From Laguncularia racemosa (lineage: Eukaryota > Streptophyta > Magnoliopsida > Myrtales > Combretaceae), in NCBI GenBank assembly GCA_037954665.1, contig JBBMOL010000299.1, positions 62,001 through 126,000 on the forward strand: DNA of 64,000 bases. Reading direction: 5' to 3'. Positions within the stretch are counted from its first letter, which is position 1, and every line of letters begins with the position of its first letter. A program made the translations under genes and the position numbers. The notes beneath the pieces were generated by a model. It was not told where the DNA came from. It saw only the letters and a list, made by a program, of their open reading frames with translations, and ran no database searches. Shown here piece after piece: positions 1-12,248 of the stretch.

Positions 1-1
1 T

Positions 2-2494
2 CTCTACATGCTTCATCATAAAAGTGAAGCGTTGGAAGCCTTTAAGGTTTTCAAAGCTGAAGTAGAGAAACAATGCGGTAAGCAAATCAAGATTGTGAGA
101 ACCGATAGAGGTGGTGAGTATTATGGTAGATACACTGAAGATGGACAAGCATCAGGTCCTTTTGCTAAGTTTCTTCAAGATAACGGTATAGTTGCCCAAT
201 ACACCATGCCAGGTTCACCTGATCAGAATGGTGTTGCGGAAAGAAGAAACCGAACATTAATGGAAATGGTGCGAAGTATGTTTAGTAGCTCTAAACTGCC
301 TAAATCCTTATGGATTGAAGCATTAAAGACGTCTGCGTATATATTAAACAGAGTTCCAACCAAGGCTGTTTCTAAAACACCATTTGAGTTGTTCAAAGGT
401 TGGAAACCGAGTTTGTGTCATATGCGTGTATGGGGATGCCCGTCTGAAGTTAGAGTTTACAACCCACAAGAAAAGAAACTGGATCCTCGGACTATAAGTG
501 GGTATTTCATTGGATATGCCGAAAAGTCCAAAGGATACAGATTTTATTGTCCATCTCACACTACTAGGATTGTGGAATCAAGAAATGCAAAATTTCTTGA
601 AAATGACTCAATAAGTGGGAGTGATCTATCTCAAGACATAGTTCATGAGCAAGATCTACCTTCCACATCAGGTGAGAGATTGGTTGTTGTTCACAACACT
701 CCTCCAGTTCAAATAGGTGTTGAACAACCAATCAATGAAAATCCACAAATTGCTGAAGAAATCATAGTAGATCAAAATCAAGAAATGATTGAGCAACATG
801 ATCCACAAGAAAATGTTGTCCCAATTTTAAGGAGATCTACTAGAGAAAGGAGATCAGCAATCCCTAGTGATTATATTGTGTATTTACAAGAATCTGAGTA
901 CAATATTGGAGCTGAAAATGATCCTGAGTCTTTCAAGGAAGCTATGAATTGTGATGAGTCAAATTTATGGTATAATGCTATGTTAGATGAGATGAATTCT
1001 ATGAAGAGTAATGAAGTCTGGGATCTTGTCCCGTTGCCCGACGGTGTAAAAGCCATAGGTAATAAATGGGTCTTTAAAACTAAAAGAGACTCATTGGGCA
1101 ACATTGAAAGACATAAGGCTAGACTTGTTGCTAAAGGGTTCACTCAGCGTGAAGGAATTGATTACACAGAGACCTTCAGTCCTGTATCCAGGAAAGACTC
1201 CTTACACATAATATTAGCATTAGTAGCTCAATTTGATCTTGAGTTACAACAAATGGATGTGAAAACAGCTTTCCTAAATGGTAATCTAGAGGAAGAGGTT
1301 TATATGAAACAACCTGAAGGATTTTCCTCTAGTAATGGTGATCACTTGGTTTGCAAGCTAAAGAAATCCATTTATGGATTAAAACAAGCCTCCCGTCAAT
1401 GGTATTTAAAATTTCATGATGTTATCTCTTCATTTGGTTTCGTTGAGAATATCATGGATCAATGTATATACCAAAAGGTTAGTGGGAGTAAGATTTGTTT
1501 TCTTATCCTATATGTGGATGATATCCTACTTACATCAAATGATAAGGGTATGTTACATGGGGTGAAACAATTTCTTTCTAAAAATTTTGATATGAAGGAT
1601 ATGGGTGATGCATCTCATGTCATTGGGATTAAGATTCATCGAGATAGACATAGAGGAATCTTAGGTCTATCTCAAGAAACATATATTAACAAAATTTTAG
1701 AAAGATTTCGGATGAAAAATTGTTCACCCAGCGTTGCTCCTATCGTGAAGGGTGATAAGCTCCATTTGGACCAATGCCCTAAAAACGAGTTTGAAAAAGA
1801 GCAAATGAAGAACATTCCTTATGCTTCAGTTGTTGGAAGCTTAATGTATGCTCAGGTCTGTACTAGACCTGACATTGCATTTGCTGTTGGAATGTTAGGA
1901 AGATATCAGTCAAATCCGGGACTTGACCACTGGAAAGTTGCAAAGAAAGTCTTGAGATATCTTCAAGGGACAAAAGATTACATGCTTATGTACAAACGGT
2001 CAGATGATTTAGAAGTAATTGGCTACTCTGATTCAGACTTCGTCGGATGCGTTGATTCTCGAAAATCAACATCAGGTTACATTTTCATGTTAGCCGGTGG
2101 AGCCATTTCATGGAGAAGTGCCAAGCAGACTTTAACTGCCACTTCTACTATAGAAGCTGAGTTCGTTTCGTGTTTTGAGGCTACCTCACAAGGTGTATGG
2201 TTGAAGAGTTTCATCGAAGGGCTTAGACTTGTGGATTCTATATCTAAGCCGCTGATGATGTATTGTGACAATTCAGCTGCAGTCTTTATGGCTAAAAATA
2301 ATAAGAGTGGAAGTCGAAGCAAACATATCGACATAAAGTATTTGGCCATAAGGGAACGTGTTAAAGATAACAAAGTGGTCATTCAGTATATTAACACAGA
2401 GCTGATGTTAGCCGATCCTTTGACTAAAGGCATGCCACCACAAAGATTTAAGGATCATGTTGTCAATATGGGACTTGGTTCCATTATGTGTTAG
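2..2494 (+). CDS. copia polyprotein: integrase (partial)-reverse transcriptase-RNase H
   Basis: This encodes the enzymes that copy and insert the retrotransposon. The frame is already open at base 2, and the ATG at base 8 is internal, not the true start. Counting from that M, the integrase core shows RTDRGGEY with an acidic residue at D33 and later the GVAERRNRTL block with its glutamate. A variable spacer follows, then the RT with KARLVAKGFTQ, MDVKTAFLNG and the catalytic YVDD at about residues 502-505. RNase H follows with GYSDSDFVGC, YCDNSAA and the C-terminal ADPLTKGMP motif. There is no internal stop in 828 codons, in contrast to the wrecked copia near 48-53 kb. Gag and protease are missing only because of the window edge. 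The protein may be functional. Confidence 0.95.
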   Translation, partial: LYMLHHKSEALEAFKVFKAEVEKQCGKQIKIVRTDRGGEYYGRYTEDGQASGPFAKFLQDNGIVAQYTMPGSPDQNGVAERRNRTLMEMVRSMFSSSKLPKSLWIEALKTSAYILNRVPTKAVSKTPFELFKGWKPSLCHMRVWGCPSEVRVYNPQEKKLDPRTISGYFIGYAEKSKGYRFYCPSHTTRIVESRNAKFLENDSISGSDLSQDIVHEQDLPSTSGERLVVVHNTPPVQIGVEQPINENPQIAEEIIVDQNQEMIEQHDPQENVVPILRRSTRERRSAIPSDYIVYLQESEYNIGAENDPESFKEAMNCDESNLWYNAMLDEMNSMKSNEVWDLVPLPDGVKAIGNKWVFKTKRDSLGNIERHKARLVAKGFTQREGIDYTETFSPVSRKDSLHIILALVAQFDLELQQMDVKTAFLNGNLEEEVYMKQPEGFSSSNGDHLVCKLKKSIYGLKQASRQWYLKFHDVISSFGFVENIMDQCIYQKVSGSKICFLILYVDDILLTSNDKGMLHGVKQFLSKNFDMKDMGDASHVIGIKIHRDRHRGILGLSQETYINKILERFRMKNCSPSVAPIVKGDKLHLDQCPKNEFEKEQMKNIPYASVVGSLMYAQVCTRPDIAFAVGMLGRYQSNPGLDHWKVAKKVLRYLQGTKDYMLMYKRSDDLEVIGYSDSDFVGCVDSRKSTSGYIFMLAGGAISWRSAKQTLTATSTIEAEFVSCFEATSQGVWLKSFIEGLRLVDSISKPLMMYCDNSAAVFMAKNNKSGSRSKHIDIKYLAIRERVKDNKVVIQYINTELMLADPLTKGMPPQRFKDHVVNMGLGSIMC

Positions 2495-2751
2495 TGAAAC
2501 TCTATAGAGTAGATATTTCTCATATTTGTTGTGCACATTTTGTTTATTTGGAGAAATATCAATAAAGTTTGGACCTAGAATAAACGTTAGGTTTATTCAT
2601 TAAGCTATTGGGAAAAAGGTTTGAAAACTTGATACATTGTAATACATGGAAGATACTACTCGAGTAATAAAGGGAAAATATCGCCATGATTCGTGTATTG
2701 TGTTTTCTTAAAGTCTAAGGATTTGTGGTATTAAAGTAAAATATACGGACC

Positions 2752-2762
2752 AAGTGGGAGAA
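2752..2762 (+). other. polypurine tract of the copia element
   Basis: The stretch AAGTGGGAGAA lies immediately before the TGTTGG start of the 3' LTR. This is the usual copia plus-strand primer position and composition. Confidence 0.85.
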
Positions 2763-3102
2763 TGTTGGAATAGTGGAAGTATGGTGGTCCTATTTTCAGG
2801 AACCACAAACCACAACTTCATCAACTGCAACTCCCATGTTCCCACTAACCACTTAATCCTAATCAACCACATTACCCACTAACCCATTAGCATGATTTTA
2901 GGAAACTTTGATGGAAAGTTTCTCTATAAATAGCTAATGGATTCAAGGTCCCAGAGCACGAAAATTCTATTAAAAACACATTACCATCTTGTGAGATTTT
3001 TTGAGTGCTCTGAAGATCTTGAAGGTTCCGTGGCTTGAAGGTTTTGTTCCTCTCCGTATTAAGCAATGGCAAGAGGTTAGTGATTTTCCTAATTCCGCTG
3101 CA
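2763..3102 (+). repeat. 3' LTR of the left copia element (about 340 bp)
   Basis: It begins TGTTGGAATAG directly after the polypurine tract and most likely ends ...TTCCGCTGCA, giving TG...CA termini. A TATA-type sequence (CTATAAATAG, near 2924-2933) lies about midway, as expected for the LTR promoter at the U3/R boundary. The exact right end is inferred because the partner LTR is outside the window. Confidence 0.8.
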
Positions 3103-5117
3103 TTTTATGGTTTATATATTGGTTATGGCTTACAGTTGCAAGCATAATCAAATTTAAATTGAATTTTAAAGTTAATTGGGTTTTAAATCAAGTTGAAATA
3201 TTATTATTATTATTATATTATTTAAAAAATACTTTTTACATAAATTGAGTTTCAATTAGTTTAATCGAGTTGAACTTAATCTTTTGTTCAACATTATATT
3301 ATTTTGATTCGACTTGTTTGTAACTATAGTCATGATTTAATAGGCTTAAGCTATATAAAGGTTAAAAAAAAAAAGGTCAAATTAAAATGCTAGATCTAGC
3401 GGATTCCTATCCCAACTCGAGCCATCATCAGGCCTTAAATATAAGAGATGGTTTCGAGTGTAAACCTACTAGTCCGATGTGCATGTCTAGTTAAACACGT
3501 TGAAATTTAAAAAGCCAAAATCATAGGAAGTGCTTAAAGAGGCTTAGTGGGTAATAGCAGATGTGTAATTATTGTAGTGAAAGTGCATAATTTTGAGAGA
3601 ATGATGATATTGACAGCATGCTTTATTAAGTACATGGCAGTGGCCTCCGCTTAATAAAATAAAAAGAATGGAGCGCCAACAAAGCTCAAGAAGTATATGA
3701 TAATGAGGGGCATGTGGGTGACACTCCCTCAAAACTAAATGATATTTATGCTTTCCGATGCAGCATTTTAGACGATGTGCGTTGTTCGGTCCTCTTTCAC
3801 ATATCTTAATCCCAACTGACGCAGAATATTAAATAACTTGGAAGAAGAAGAAGAAAAAAAAAAAAAAACTATTTATTTGGACGTTTGTGTCACCGTAATA
3901 ATGCTTGATAATGAGATCACATTGGGTGTTTTCACTTGTACATCATCAAATTTTGTGCCAAAGTTGTTACATTTGGATTCGATTTTTAAGGAGACAACAC
4001 ACAGCGGATAACGATGCAGTATGCCCATCTTACTTTCAAGTGGGGAAACCATATTTCTAAAAACCAATTCCAGATCTTTATGTACAATTTTTTTTCAACT
4101 TTGGTAGTGTACATGTTACATCGCTCTTTACGACGTCTTTGTTTACTGTTTATTTCAAAATATCTCGATTTTTTTTTCTTTGTATTCATTATATTTTATC
4201 AAATATTATTACAGCAATCTTAAATTACTAACATAACTTGTGAATTTAGGTAGGCCGTGATTTGTGACAATAATAGCATACTCAGCTAGCAATTGTGGTT
4301 AATTACTTATCAACTGAAAAGCATAAAAAAATCCCACTTTTAATGACACTCTTCATTTTAATTTTCACCATCACCTCCACACCAATCACTCACTAACTGT
4401 ATAGCTAATTTTATCAAATAGAGATAAAGATCTACTTCTTCTTCGTATTATATAGTCAAACTTATTTAAAGATTTCTTTACAACCTATTTTAAACACTCA
4501 ACATAATTAGTTGTACATCGTATTTCGAAAATTTTCCATCTAAAACAAAACCAACCAAGGTTTATACATAGCATATAAAGTTTATTACGAATAATATATG
4601 GAAAAATTTATGGTCTTGTTAATATTTTTTACGAGATCAATTCATTCTTTAATTTTGTCATTAATTTATATATTAACGGTAAAAATTTAATATATATAAT
4701 TAAATAATAAAATTAAAAATTAAATTATTTTCATTAAAATAGTGAACGAACCGTAAAATATCCTACAATATATATAATTATCTATTGTGACGTTAATATC
4801 TCACTACCATTCTATTCTATGTCTAGTTTTGGATGGTTAATATTTAATACCGTGATATTATAGAAATCAAAACTAAATACATGCTTAACTCATCAACAGG
4901 ACTCATCGAAAAGAGCATTCCAATGACATAAACTTCTTAATTCAATTTTGATTAGACAATGCCCACCATGTATACTAAAGGTTGTAAAAAAAAAAAAAAA
5001 GCAATATAAAATGAAATATATTTAATCTACAAGTACATTAGATATGGCACGCGGCTTGGCATCAAATAATGTGCAAGGCTTGAAGTAGCTCTAAAGGAGT
5101 CCCAAGAAAACCTAAAT
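3103..5117. other. AT-rich intergenic DNA, no gene seen
   Basis: Only short ORFs without recognisable protein character occur. It has poly-A/T runs and degenerate AATTGAGTTT-like stretches near 3140-3300 that resemble the low-complexity DNA at 45.1-45.6 kb. I see no RNA gene or transposon ends. Confidence 0.6.
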
Positions 5118-5287
5118 TCACTCCCAGAAAAAGGACAAGAAGCCAGCTGCTCGTTCAAACCGAAAGCGTAGCTGGAAAAGTTGGATTAAACCATCAAAGA
5201 ATTCACTAAAAGTGACACCCTCGTGTCCATAAGCAGGTGCAAATAATCCGCAACTTGATTCATGCATTCCACGGAGGAGAAAAGGTC
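5118..5287 (-). pseudogene. exon-like fragment of an unidentified gene
   Basis: On the minus strand a 56-codon open stretch runs from a plausible splice acceptor (TATATAG followed by GACC at 5287) to a TGA at 5118-5120. Its composition is protein-like and clearly different from the AT-rich surroundings: it includes GLFAPAYGHEGVTFSEFF and LFQLRFRFERAAGF. I do not recognise the family. There are no further convincing exons next to it, so it looks like a terminal exon left by gene decay or carried here by a mobile element. It could also be the last exon of a gene whose other exons I failed to recognise upstream on the minus strand. Confidence 0.4.
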
Positions 5288-5324
5288 CTATATATCCAAC
5301 AAAGATAAATTGTAAAGATACCAT

Positions 5325-8300
5325 TAATCTTTATATATATTTTAGGATTTGTTTGATTTATTATTTCTTTTCATTTATTTGGCATCCATTCATTTATATG
5401 TTTTACTTAAAATAAAATACAAAAAAAATACTTATATATCTTTATTACAAAATTAAATACCTAACCTATCTTTATAAATTTAGACTTATTTACTTATTAT
5501 TTTATTTATTTTTATAAAAAAAAAATCTACTAATATATCATTTTTCAATGTATAAAATATATTTTTTAAAACATTTTCTTGTAAAAGTACGTAAATTTTA
5601 CTTTTCAATTCTTATTTCCTAACACTATTGTCATCATAATTATGAAAATAAAATATAGTTAAGATAGTTTCTCAAATGTTAAATAAGCATGACATGTAAT
5701 TTTGAAGAGATATTGACACATATTAGCACAGTATAAGAGGTTAATAAAATCAATAAATACAATTAAGGGATTTTGAGGGTGTCTAAGAACTGATTTATTA
5801 ACAAAGCTAGGATATGATATAAATTTTCAGTTAATTTGTATACATATTATAATAACAAATGGTCATAGATGCTAAATGCATATATATATTTCAATACATA
5901 GAAACTTAAAATTTTTAAAATACTAAGTTAAAATTGAAGAATTTTTCCATCACATGTAAAATATTACTTTATTTCTGATAGCAGCTTGGTTTGATTTTTT
6001 CCTATTTGGTCCAATTTACCCTCCAAGCCATTTATAAATTTTTGGATTTGTGAATTTCCACACCAAATTGGAAAAGAAAAACCATATTTTTTGGTTTAAT
6101 TTGGTTCACTTTGCAATTTGGTTTTGATTTAGTCAAAAAAATTTGTGTTTTATCTATGTCTATCGTGTGCTATTTTTAAACAAAGACTGACTATTACTTG
6201 ACGAAAAACAATAAAAGTCATGCTATAGGCTAATACATTACAAAAACGCAAAAAATACATATCATATTTTTGTAATCTTTCCATCCATTATTGAGTATAA
6301 ATCATATCAATCTTATGCGTTAACAAACCTACATCAAATGGACAACAAAGAGGTTTGATATATAGCACAATCATAAAAGCGCTTTTGTTAAAGGAAGCTT
6401 TCTTCAACGTGATAGTCATGGTTAATTATATAGACAAAGCGGTCTAAGAGAGAAATAACAATGGCAAATCTAAAGTAATACCTCTTCAAGTCTCCATGAA
6501 GATTCATGGACTTCCGTGTCGCGGAAGCATTGGCGAGTCACATGACAAATTTGGGCAAATATCTCAATTTCCGCTTAATGAAAAAGCTAAAGGACTAGAA
6601 TGGGATTTCGAATTATTAATAAAAAGGTATTATTTAGATTTTTAAGAAAGATATAAAGATACGAATTACGTTTTGATACTTTCGCAATCAATCAATCTGT
6701 ATTTCTTTTTTTTAACAAACTCATAATTTGTATTCTTCTCTTTTATGCAATTACCACCTATTCTATTGGAATCCTACACGATACAAACGTAACCAAGAAG
6801 AAAAAAAAATCACGTATAGACTCTCACGTACATGTCTCGTGGGATGTTAACGAAGCTCCAGACGATTGCATAATGGAAAAGAATCTAGGTCATGAACTTA
6901 TCAAAAGAAAAAACATAGCCTAGTTAATTACAAAAGCGTTAATATGCTCATCGTATTTTTGTAATTTTGTGTGGATGTTTTAGTTTATAAACCCTATCTT
7001 TTGTCCCTTAAATTTGTGGGACCACTATATTCTCATGTAGACCATACAAATTCGTGATGTCTTTATCTTGTTTTGATGCAAATCTATCAAAATCGATTAG
7101 TATTTTTGGTTATGAATCATACATCACACATAATCAAGAGAAATACAAGTAGAATAAGAGAATATGGTACATAGATTTTAAGTGGAAAAACACAAAAACA
7201 AGAGGAAGAAAATATTTTTTAAACTGATTAAATCCATTAATATCACAACAATAATACAATACTCATGATCATGAAACAATAATTTTCTCCAACGAATTTG
7301 CAAGACTTCCTCTCTTATAGTACTTAATGGACTTAAATATATACAAATATAGTTACAAGAAATCCATATCGTAGTAAATATGATAGACGCTAATTTAGGT
7401 ACCAAGAAACTACATTACACGAAAGCATTAAGCACATTTGATCCTCGTTCATTTAGTTGCTCACTTGATTGCCCACTTGCTCTTCTAAACCTAAGTCCCA
7501 TATAAATTCAAAATACAAACTCAACGAATCCACACATTGGCTTTAAATTCACACAAATCAAGGCTCTTGCTCATCAATCTAAGCAACATTTGTGGGACAA
7601 TTTTTGGTCAGTAGCCTAGTGAGAGCATAGTAATGAACCAAGGTGAATCCTTATTTGACTTGTTTAAGATTGGAGGAGATATCCTATAGTAGTGACCATT
7701 TTACTATCCACAAACAAATAAATATACTGAATGTTTTGGAAAAGTTTATTTCCTAAGTTTAGAACGATGGGTTGCTTTAGGAAATTCTTTCTTCCTCTTC
7801 CACTTAAGGGGCTATGATCGCTCCTTGAATTCAATCTAACCAATAGCTTGCCAAGCTATCTAGTGTACCATAAATACCTACAAGTTGATAATAACCAAGT
7901 ATTGAATGCCCAAAGACTACAAGCTCATAAGTTGTTCAAGTTAGCAAAATGGATATAGTTTGTATGTAGGTACCAAAAGAAATAAGGCTTAAAATTATTA
8001 AGGGTAGGTAATAAATACTGCCAAAGCCAATACTGTTAAGGAAATTAAATATACTCTTGATACAAAATATAGAAAGGTATCTATAACTTTCCCACCATAC
8101 ATTACTCTCCAACCTAAAATAGCTAGATGGGTTATATCCATCTAGTTATATTTAAAACTGCTTTAAGAACTAAGGAATAAAGGGTTATACTAAACATTTT
8201 AATAATTTTATCATTAAACATTTTTCCTAATATTAATTTTATAAAAGAAACTCGTCCTTTTAATATTGTGAATAATAAGCCAATATGTTTAAACTCCAAA

Positions 8301-8460
8301 AGAGAGGGTTAAAAGAAAAAAAAAATCAGATTGAGAAAGAGGAAGAATCGAAGGCCCTATCTAAATGTAATAAGAAAAAAGATCAATTGACTTAATTAAT
8401 CAAATGGAAGTGTTTGGCTTAAAATAAAATAAAGGTGGGGTGGAGGACCTGTAGAGCGTC
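5325..8460. other. AT-rich intergenic DNA, no gene seen
   Basis: No frame longer than about 75 codons and none with protein-like composition. There are no LTR, TIR or tRNA signatures that I could identify. Confidence 0.6.
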
Positions 8461-8471
8461 CGTACCAGTCA

Positions 8472-8867
8472 CACGTGGCTGAACAGTACAATAGAAACCT
8501 GGGAACAGCGCTTCGTTTCATTTGGTTGGACCATGTCTCTGGCTACAGTACAACAATAAATACCATTATATTTGTACACACATCATCACCATACATCGTG
8601 CAACCCAAATTAACAACATACTTGGGAATTTTTTATTGTTATTGTTTTCACTTTTTCCCATGCAAATGCAATAAAAAGCCAAGTGTTTTGCGGGGCCCAC
8701 AGTCACAATCCACGCTGGCAGTCGCACGTGCCTCGGGGGCCCCCCGACTTCGTCCTGCTCCCACACGTGTTCGGTAGGTCCACCTGACATTGTCTGAGTT
8801 ATGGATCGTACGGTGGACTCTTCTTTTAGGTACTAGTGCTGCCAACGTGGATACCCATAAACACGTG
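8472..8867. promoter_or_regulatory. cluster of four CACGTG (G-box/ABRE-type) motifs
   Basis: CACGTG occurs at 8472-8477, 8725-8730, 8764-8769 and 8862-8867, several in the stronger ACACGTGGC context, inside an unusually GC-rich patch. G-boxes bind plant bZIP and bHLH factors (ABA, light, circadian responses). No gene starts nearby: the nearest is the RING ligase 2 kb to the right on the same strand. It may therefore be a distal regulatory module of that gene or the promoter of an unrecognised transcript. ORFs here are not protein-like. Confidence 0.45.
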
Positions 8868-9149
8868 GCGTATTCTCCTCTCCCATCGTTTTCTTCCGTT
8901 TTTTGTGAGCAGGCGGGCGATTCATGCCGATGCCATCATCATCATCACCATCACAATCATCCAAATTTACAAAGTGAACTGTGTGTGAAAGGGGAGGGGG
9001 GAAATGACGATATTCGCGGGGCTTAAATGCCGGAATTGCCCCTCCCTGACTCCAACTCCATAAATATAAACGAAAGTGGAATTTTGCGTGTTTGACCGGT
9101 ATCGGTGTTTGGTTTGGGATAAAACCGTCTAAATTCACGTTTCATCACA

Positions 9150-10560
9150 TGGGATAGGGAGACGGTATCTTCTTATCGACGATCTGCGGTTAATAGAGAC
9201 AAATAATATTGGTTTCATCTTCTTTTTTTTTTAACTTAGACTTACCTGGAATGACATAAATAAATAAAACACTGTGAGACAACATACCTTCATGAGGACA
9301 ACATTTTCATCGGTTATACTTTGAATAAATTTTAAAAAAATTAAAAAAAAATCACTTTAACGCTTTTATAAATTTACAATCAATATTTTATCTTTTAAGT
9401 GGAAATAGGATCCATATTTGTATCACTGCATGTTAATGTTAATTATTAGACACATATTAGTTTCTAATTAATTAATGATAATTAATTCAATAATATTATG
9501 AAATATATTTTAAATAATTCAATAAAATAAAACAAAAAAACCTGTTTGAAACTTAAAGGGGCATCTGCTGGCCACCCTTAGTCCTCGAGATGGTCAACAA
9601 GAGCCACAAAATTATCACCCGAATCGCTTCATTCATTTTGAGTTGTTTTTTTCTTTCTTTTTTTCCTCTCCCTTTTATTTTGAATTATTAAGTGACCGCA
9701 CCACTTTGTGTGAGCTACATAACCCCACCTATGTAGACGAGATGGCTAGGCATCCTTAGGTCTTGTTGTGACCAGTAATGACCCCACTAAGATTCATCAA
9801 TTTTTTTCTTTTTTCATTTTTTTTTTAAATCACATTCATTCTATTTTTAAATATTTAAACAAACATATTTAATAATATTATTTTATTAAATTATTTATAA
9901 TAAATCAATAAAAAAATTATCACATATCATCTATCTAACATTAACACGGAGTGATATGATAAAGGTTTTATACTTACAAAAAAACAAAAATTACGTTATA
10001 AGCTTGTAAAAATTTAAAATGCGGGTCATGTTTTTATACCTTTTAAAAGTGTTATTTTGTTTTTTTTTTTTCGTCACTTTGGCCTAGTGAAGTTATTTTA
10101 ACCAAAAAAAAAAATTAAGATAGACATGGCCAAATTAATGAAGGAAAAACAACGAAAAAGATAAAAATACCCTTTTCTATTTCTATTTATGTGCTTTAAC
10201 AATAACATTTTTTACATATCTTTTCCTTTTATGATACATCGTCTAATATATTTATTTTTTAGTAATTAATCCTGATATTTTGCAACTAAATCCAACTAAA
10301 TCCATTGAGGTACGGTTAACTGGTCAAAAAGAAAATAAGGCGAACCCATCTGAAATGGCAACCGAATCCCAACATCATATCAGACAAATAAAAACAAATC
10401 AAACTCCCTAAATACTAATACACCCTTTCTCTCTTATATCTCTTTTATCTTTTTCTTTTTTTTAAAAAAAAAAAAACTATAGCTATTTTATTTTTAAACA
10501 ATCCACACATCACAATCACGTTACATAATAATAAATACCAACTAGAGTCTCCCATATTTG
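9150..10560. other. AT-rich upstream region of the RING ligase gene
   Basis: No coding sequence is seen. It contains poly-T/A tracts and CT-rich DNA approaching the gene. A TATA box cannot be fixed with confidence; AATAATAAATACC near 10526-10538 is the best candidate. Confidence 0.4.
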
Positions 10561-10679
10561 CCATTTTGCATGCCTCATTTCTCAATCCTCCATTTCTTCT
10601 TCACAAACTCTCCTCTCTTTACTCTCTTCTTCTCCTATCGCCAACCAACAACTACAAGAAAACCTCCTAACTGAAACAT

Positions 10680-10818
10680 CAACAACAACAACAACAAACC
10701 GAACCAGCACATAAACGTAAATCGTGTTCAACATCAAAAACCAGAATACAAGGTTTTACTCTCTTTCTCTCGCTCTCTCTCTCTATCTCAATCTTCTCTT
10801 GGGTAAAATTCTTCTTGA
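10680..10818 (+). promoter_or_regulatory. probable 5' leader of the RING ligase with (CAA)n and CT tracts
   Basis: A CAACAACAACAACAACAA run (10680-10697) and a CT-rich tract (about 10759-10791) sit just ahead of the start codon at 10819. (CAA)n leaders are associated with efficient translation, and CT tracts are common in plant 5' leaders. No ATG occurs between 10680 and the start codon. The transcription start itself is not determinable here. Confidence 0.5.
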
Positions 10819-12248
10819 ATGGCAGTTGAAGCGCGGCATCTCCATCTTTTCCCTCCGCAACTCCTCGGAAACAAAGATAATAACAACAGCAACAACCACC
10901 TTATGGTGAATCCCACCACGGAAGTTACAAACCCAAATGTTCTCTACAACAGCGTCCAAATCGGTTTTAACCACCTTCCTTTCTCCGGTGCAACCACGGC
11001 AACGGCGGATGCTCTTGTTCCGTTATACGGTTCCGTGATCACGGAAACTCTGCCTCCAAAGACCGCAATGAAATCCGATAATAGCGGCGTAACCTACAAC
11101 ATTCCTCCGTTAACATCGTCAAGGAAGCGTTCAAGAGAATCAAGCAATCCACTCGGCGTGTCCGTGTCGTATCCACAAATGGTAAACAGCAACACCAAAA
11201 CTTGCAGTAATAACAGTAACTTGTCCTTCTCTTTCCTGGGCGAGGACATTTCCGGCGAGATCCGTCAACAGCTGTTCGATATCGATCGTCTTGTCGCTCA
11301 ACATGTAAGTAATTAAATCCATTTACTTATATTAGGATATCGTTTAATTAACACCAACACGAAAACTTTGCACTATCAGCCCCAAATCCAATATAGATAA
11401 ATGGGCACTTACACCGCAATCACATGCACGGTGTCCTCTAAACTTAATGGAGGGAGGGCGTATGAACGTATTAATAAAAAGAATGAGGTGTCGATTTAAT
11501 ATCGGGAGTTGAAGAGCATTTAGGAGTGGTCAGTGTAATTTAGCCTGAAATGATTAACGAGTCTTGTTACTGGAATGTAATTATGTCAATATATTTATCG
11601 GGTTTGATTTGGATACAGATGGAGAAAGTGAGAATGGAAATCGAAGAGCGCAGGAAGCGGGAAGCGCGAAGGATAGTGCAGGCAATAGATGAGAGTGTAA
11701 CGAAGAGATTGAGAGCAAAAGAGGAAGAGATAGCGAAGATTGGGAAGTTGAATTGGGCATTAGAGGAGAGAATACGGGCGTTGTGCGTTGAGAATCAAAT
11801 CTGGAGAGACATGGCGCAGAGCAACGAAGCAACGGCTAATGCCTTACGCACCAATCTCGAGCAGGTCCTGGCTCAGGCCCAAGCCCAAGCGCTAGCCCAA
11901 ACCCAGGCCAAGGTCAATCCCAGCAACACGGTTGAGGAGACCGATAGTAATGCATTGGTGGAGTTGGACCCCAACCAGGAAGTGGGCGATGCGGAATCGT
12001 GTTGTGGGAGTAACAATGATGGTGTAGTGGGACATGCTCACGAGAGTGGCGCAGCGGCGTCGGCATCGAGGATGAATAGGAAGAGGTGGTGCAGGAGTTG
12101 CGGGAAGGCGGAGTCGTGTGTGTTGGTGTTGCCTTGCAGGCATTTGTGTTTGTGTACCGTGTGTGGGTCTTCTGTGCATACTTGTCCTGTATGCAATTCT
12201 CCCAAAAATGCAAGTGTGCATGTAAACATGTCTTCCTCTTCTTCCTAA
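10819..12248 (+). CDS. BOI/BRG-type RING E3 ubiquitin-protein ligase
   Basis: Two exons, 10819-11304 and 11619-12248, joined in phase 0 across a 314-bp intron (CAT|GTAAGT ... GATACAG|ATG), give a 371-aa protein. The N-terminus MAVEARHLHLFPPQL is characteristic of BOTRYTIS SUSCEPTIBLE1 INTERACTOR-related proteins. A charged coiled coil (about 163-225) ends in the family's WRD block (ENQIWRDMAQ, WRD at 224-226). An Ala/Gln-rich run lies at about 247-260. A C-terminal RING spans residues 320-354 with spacing C-x2-C-x11-C-x-H-x3-C-x2-C-x6-C-x2-C, so all eight zinc ligands are present. In Arabidopsis the family ubiquitinates targets in pathogen, stress and gibberellin signalling. Here the substrate is unknown. 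Exon 2 happens to begin with ATG, but the family-specific N-terminus in exon 1 supports the upstream start. Confidence 0.95.

Larger units (their letters stand above)
1..3102 (+). mobile_element. Ty1/copia LTR retrotransposon, 3' portion (5' end outside window)
   Basis: The window opens inside the integrase region of a plus-strand copia element. Integrase, reverse transcriptase and RNase H follow in the copia order (integrase before RT). After the frame come a short untranslated stretch, a purine-rich polypurine tract and a TG...CA LTR. The 5' LTR, gag and protease lie left of the window, so target-site duplications and LTR divergence cannot be assessed here. The unbroken frame suggests a relatively young insertion. 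Confidence 0.95.

Noticed and set aside
8475..8777. 100-codon frame in the GC-rich patch
   Set aside because: Composition is not protein-like and overlapping frames exist on both strands. The patch is better explained as regulatory DNA.
10724..10909. Open frame overlapping the RING ligase leader, possible uORF
   Set aside because: It begins with GTG, not ATG, and overlaps the true coding exon in another frame. It has no protein-like features.
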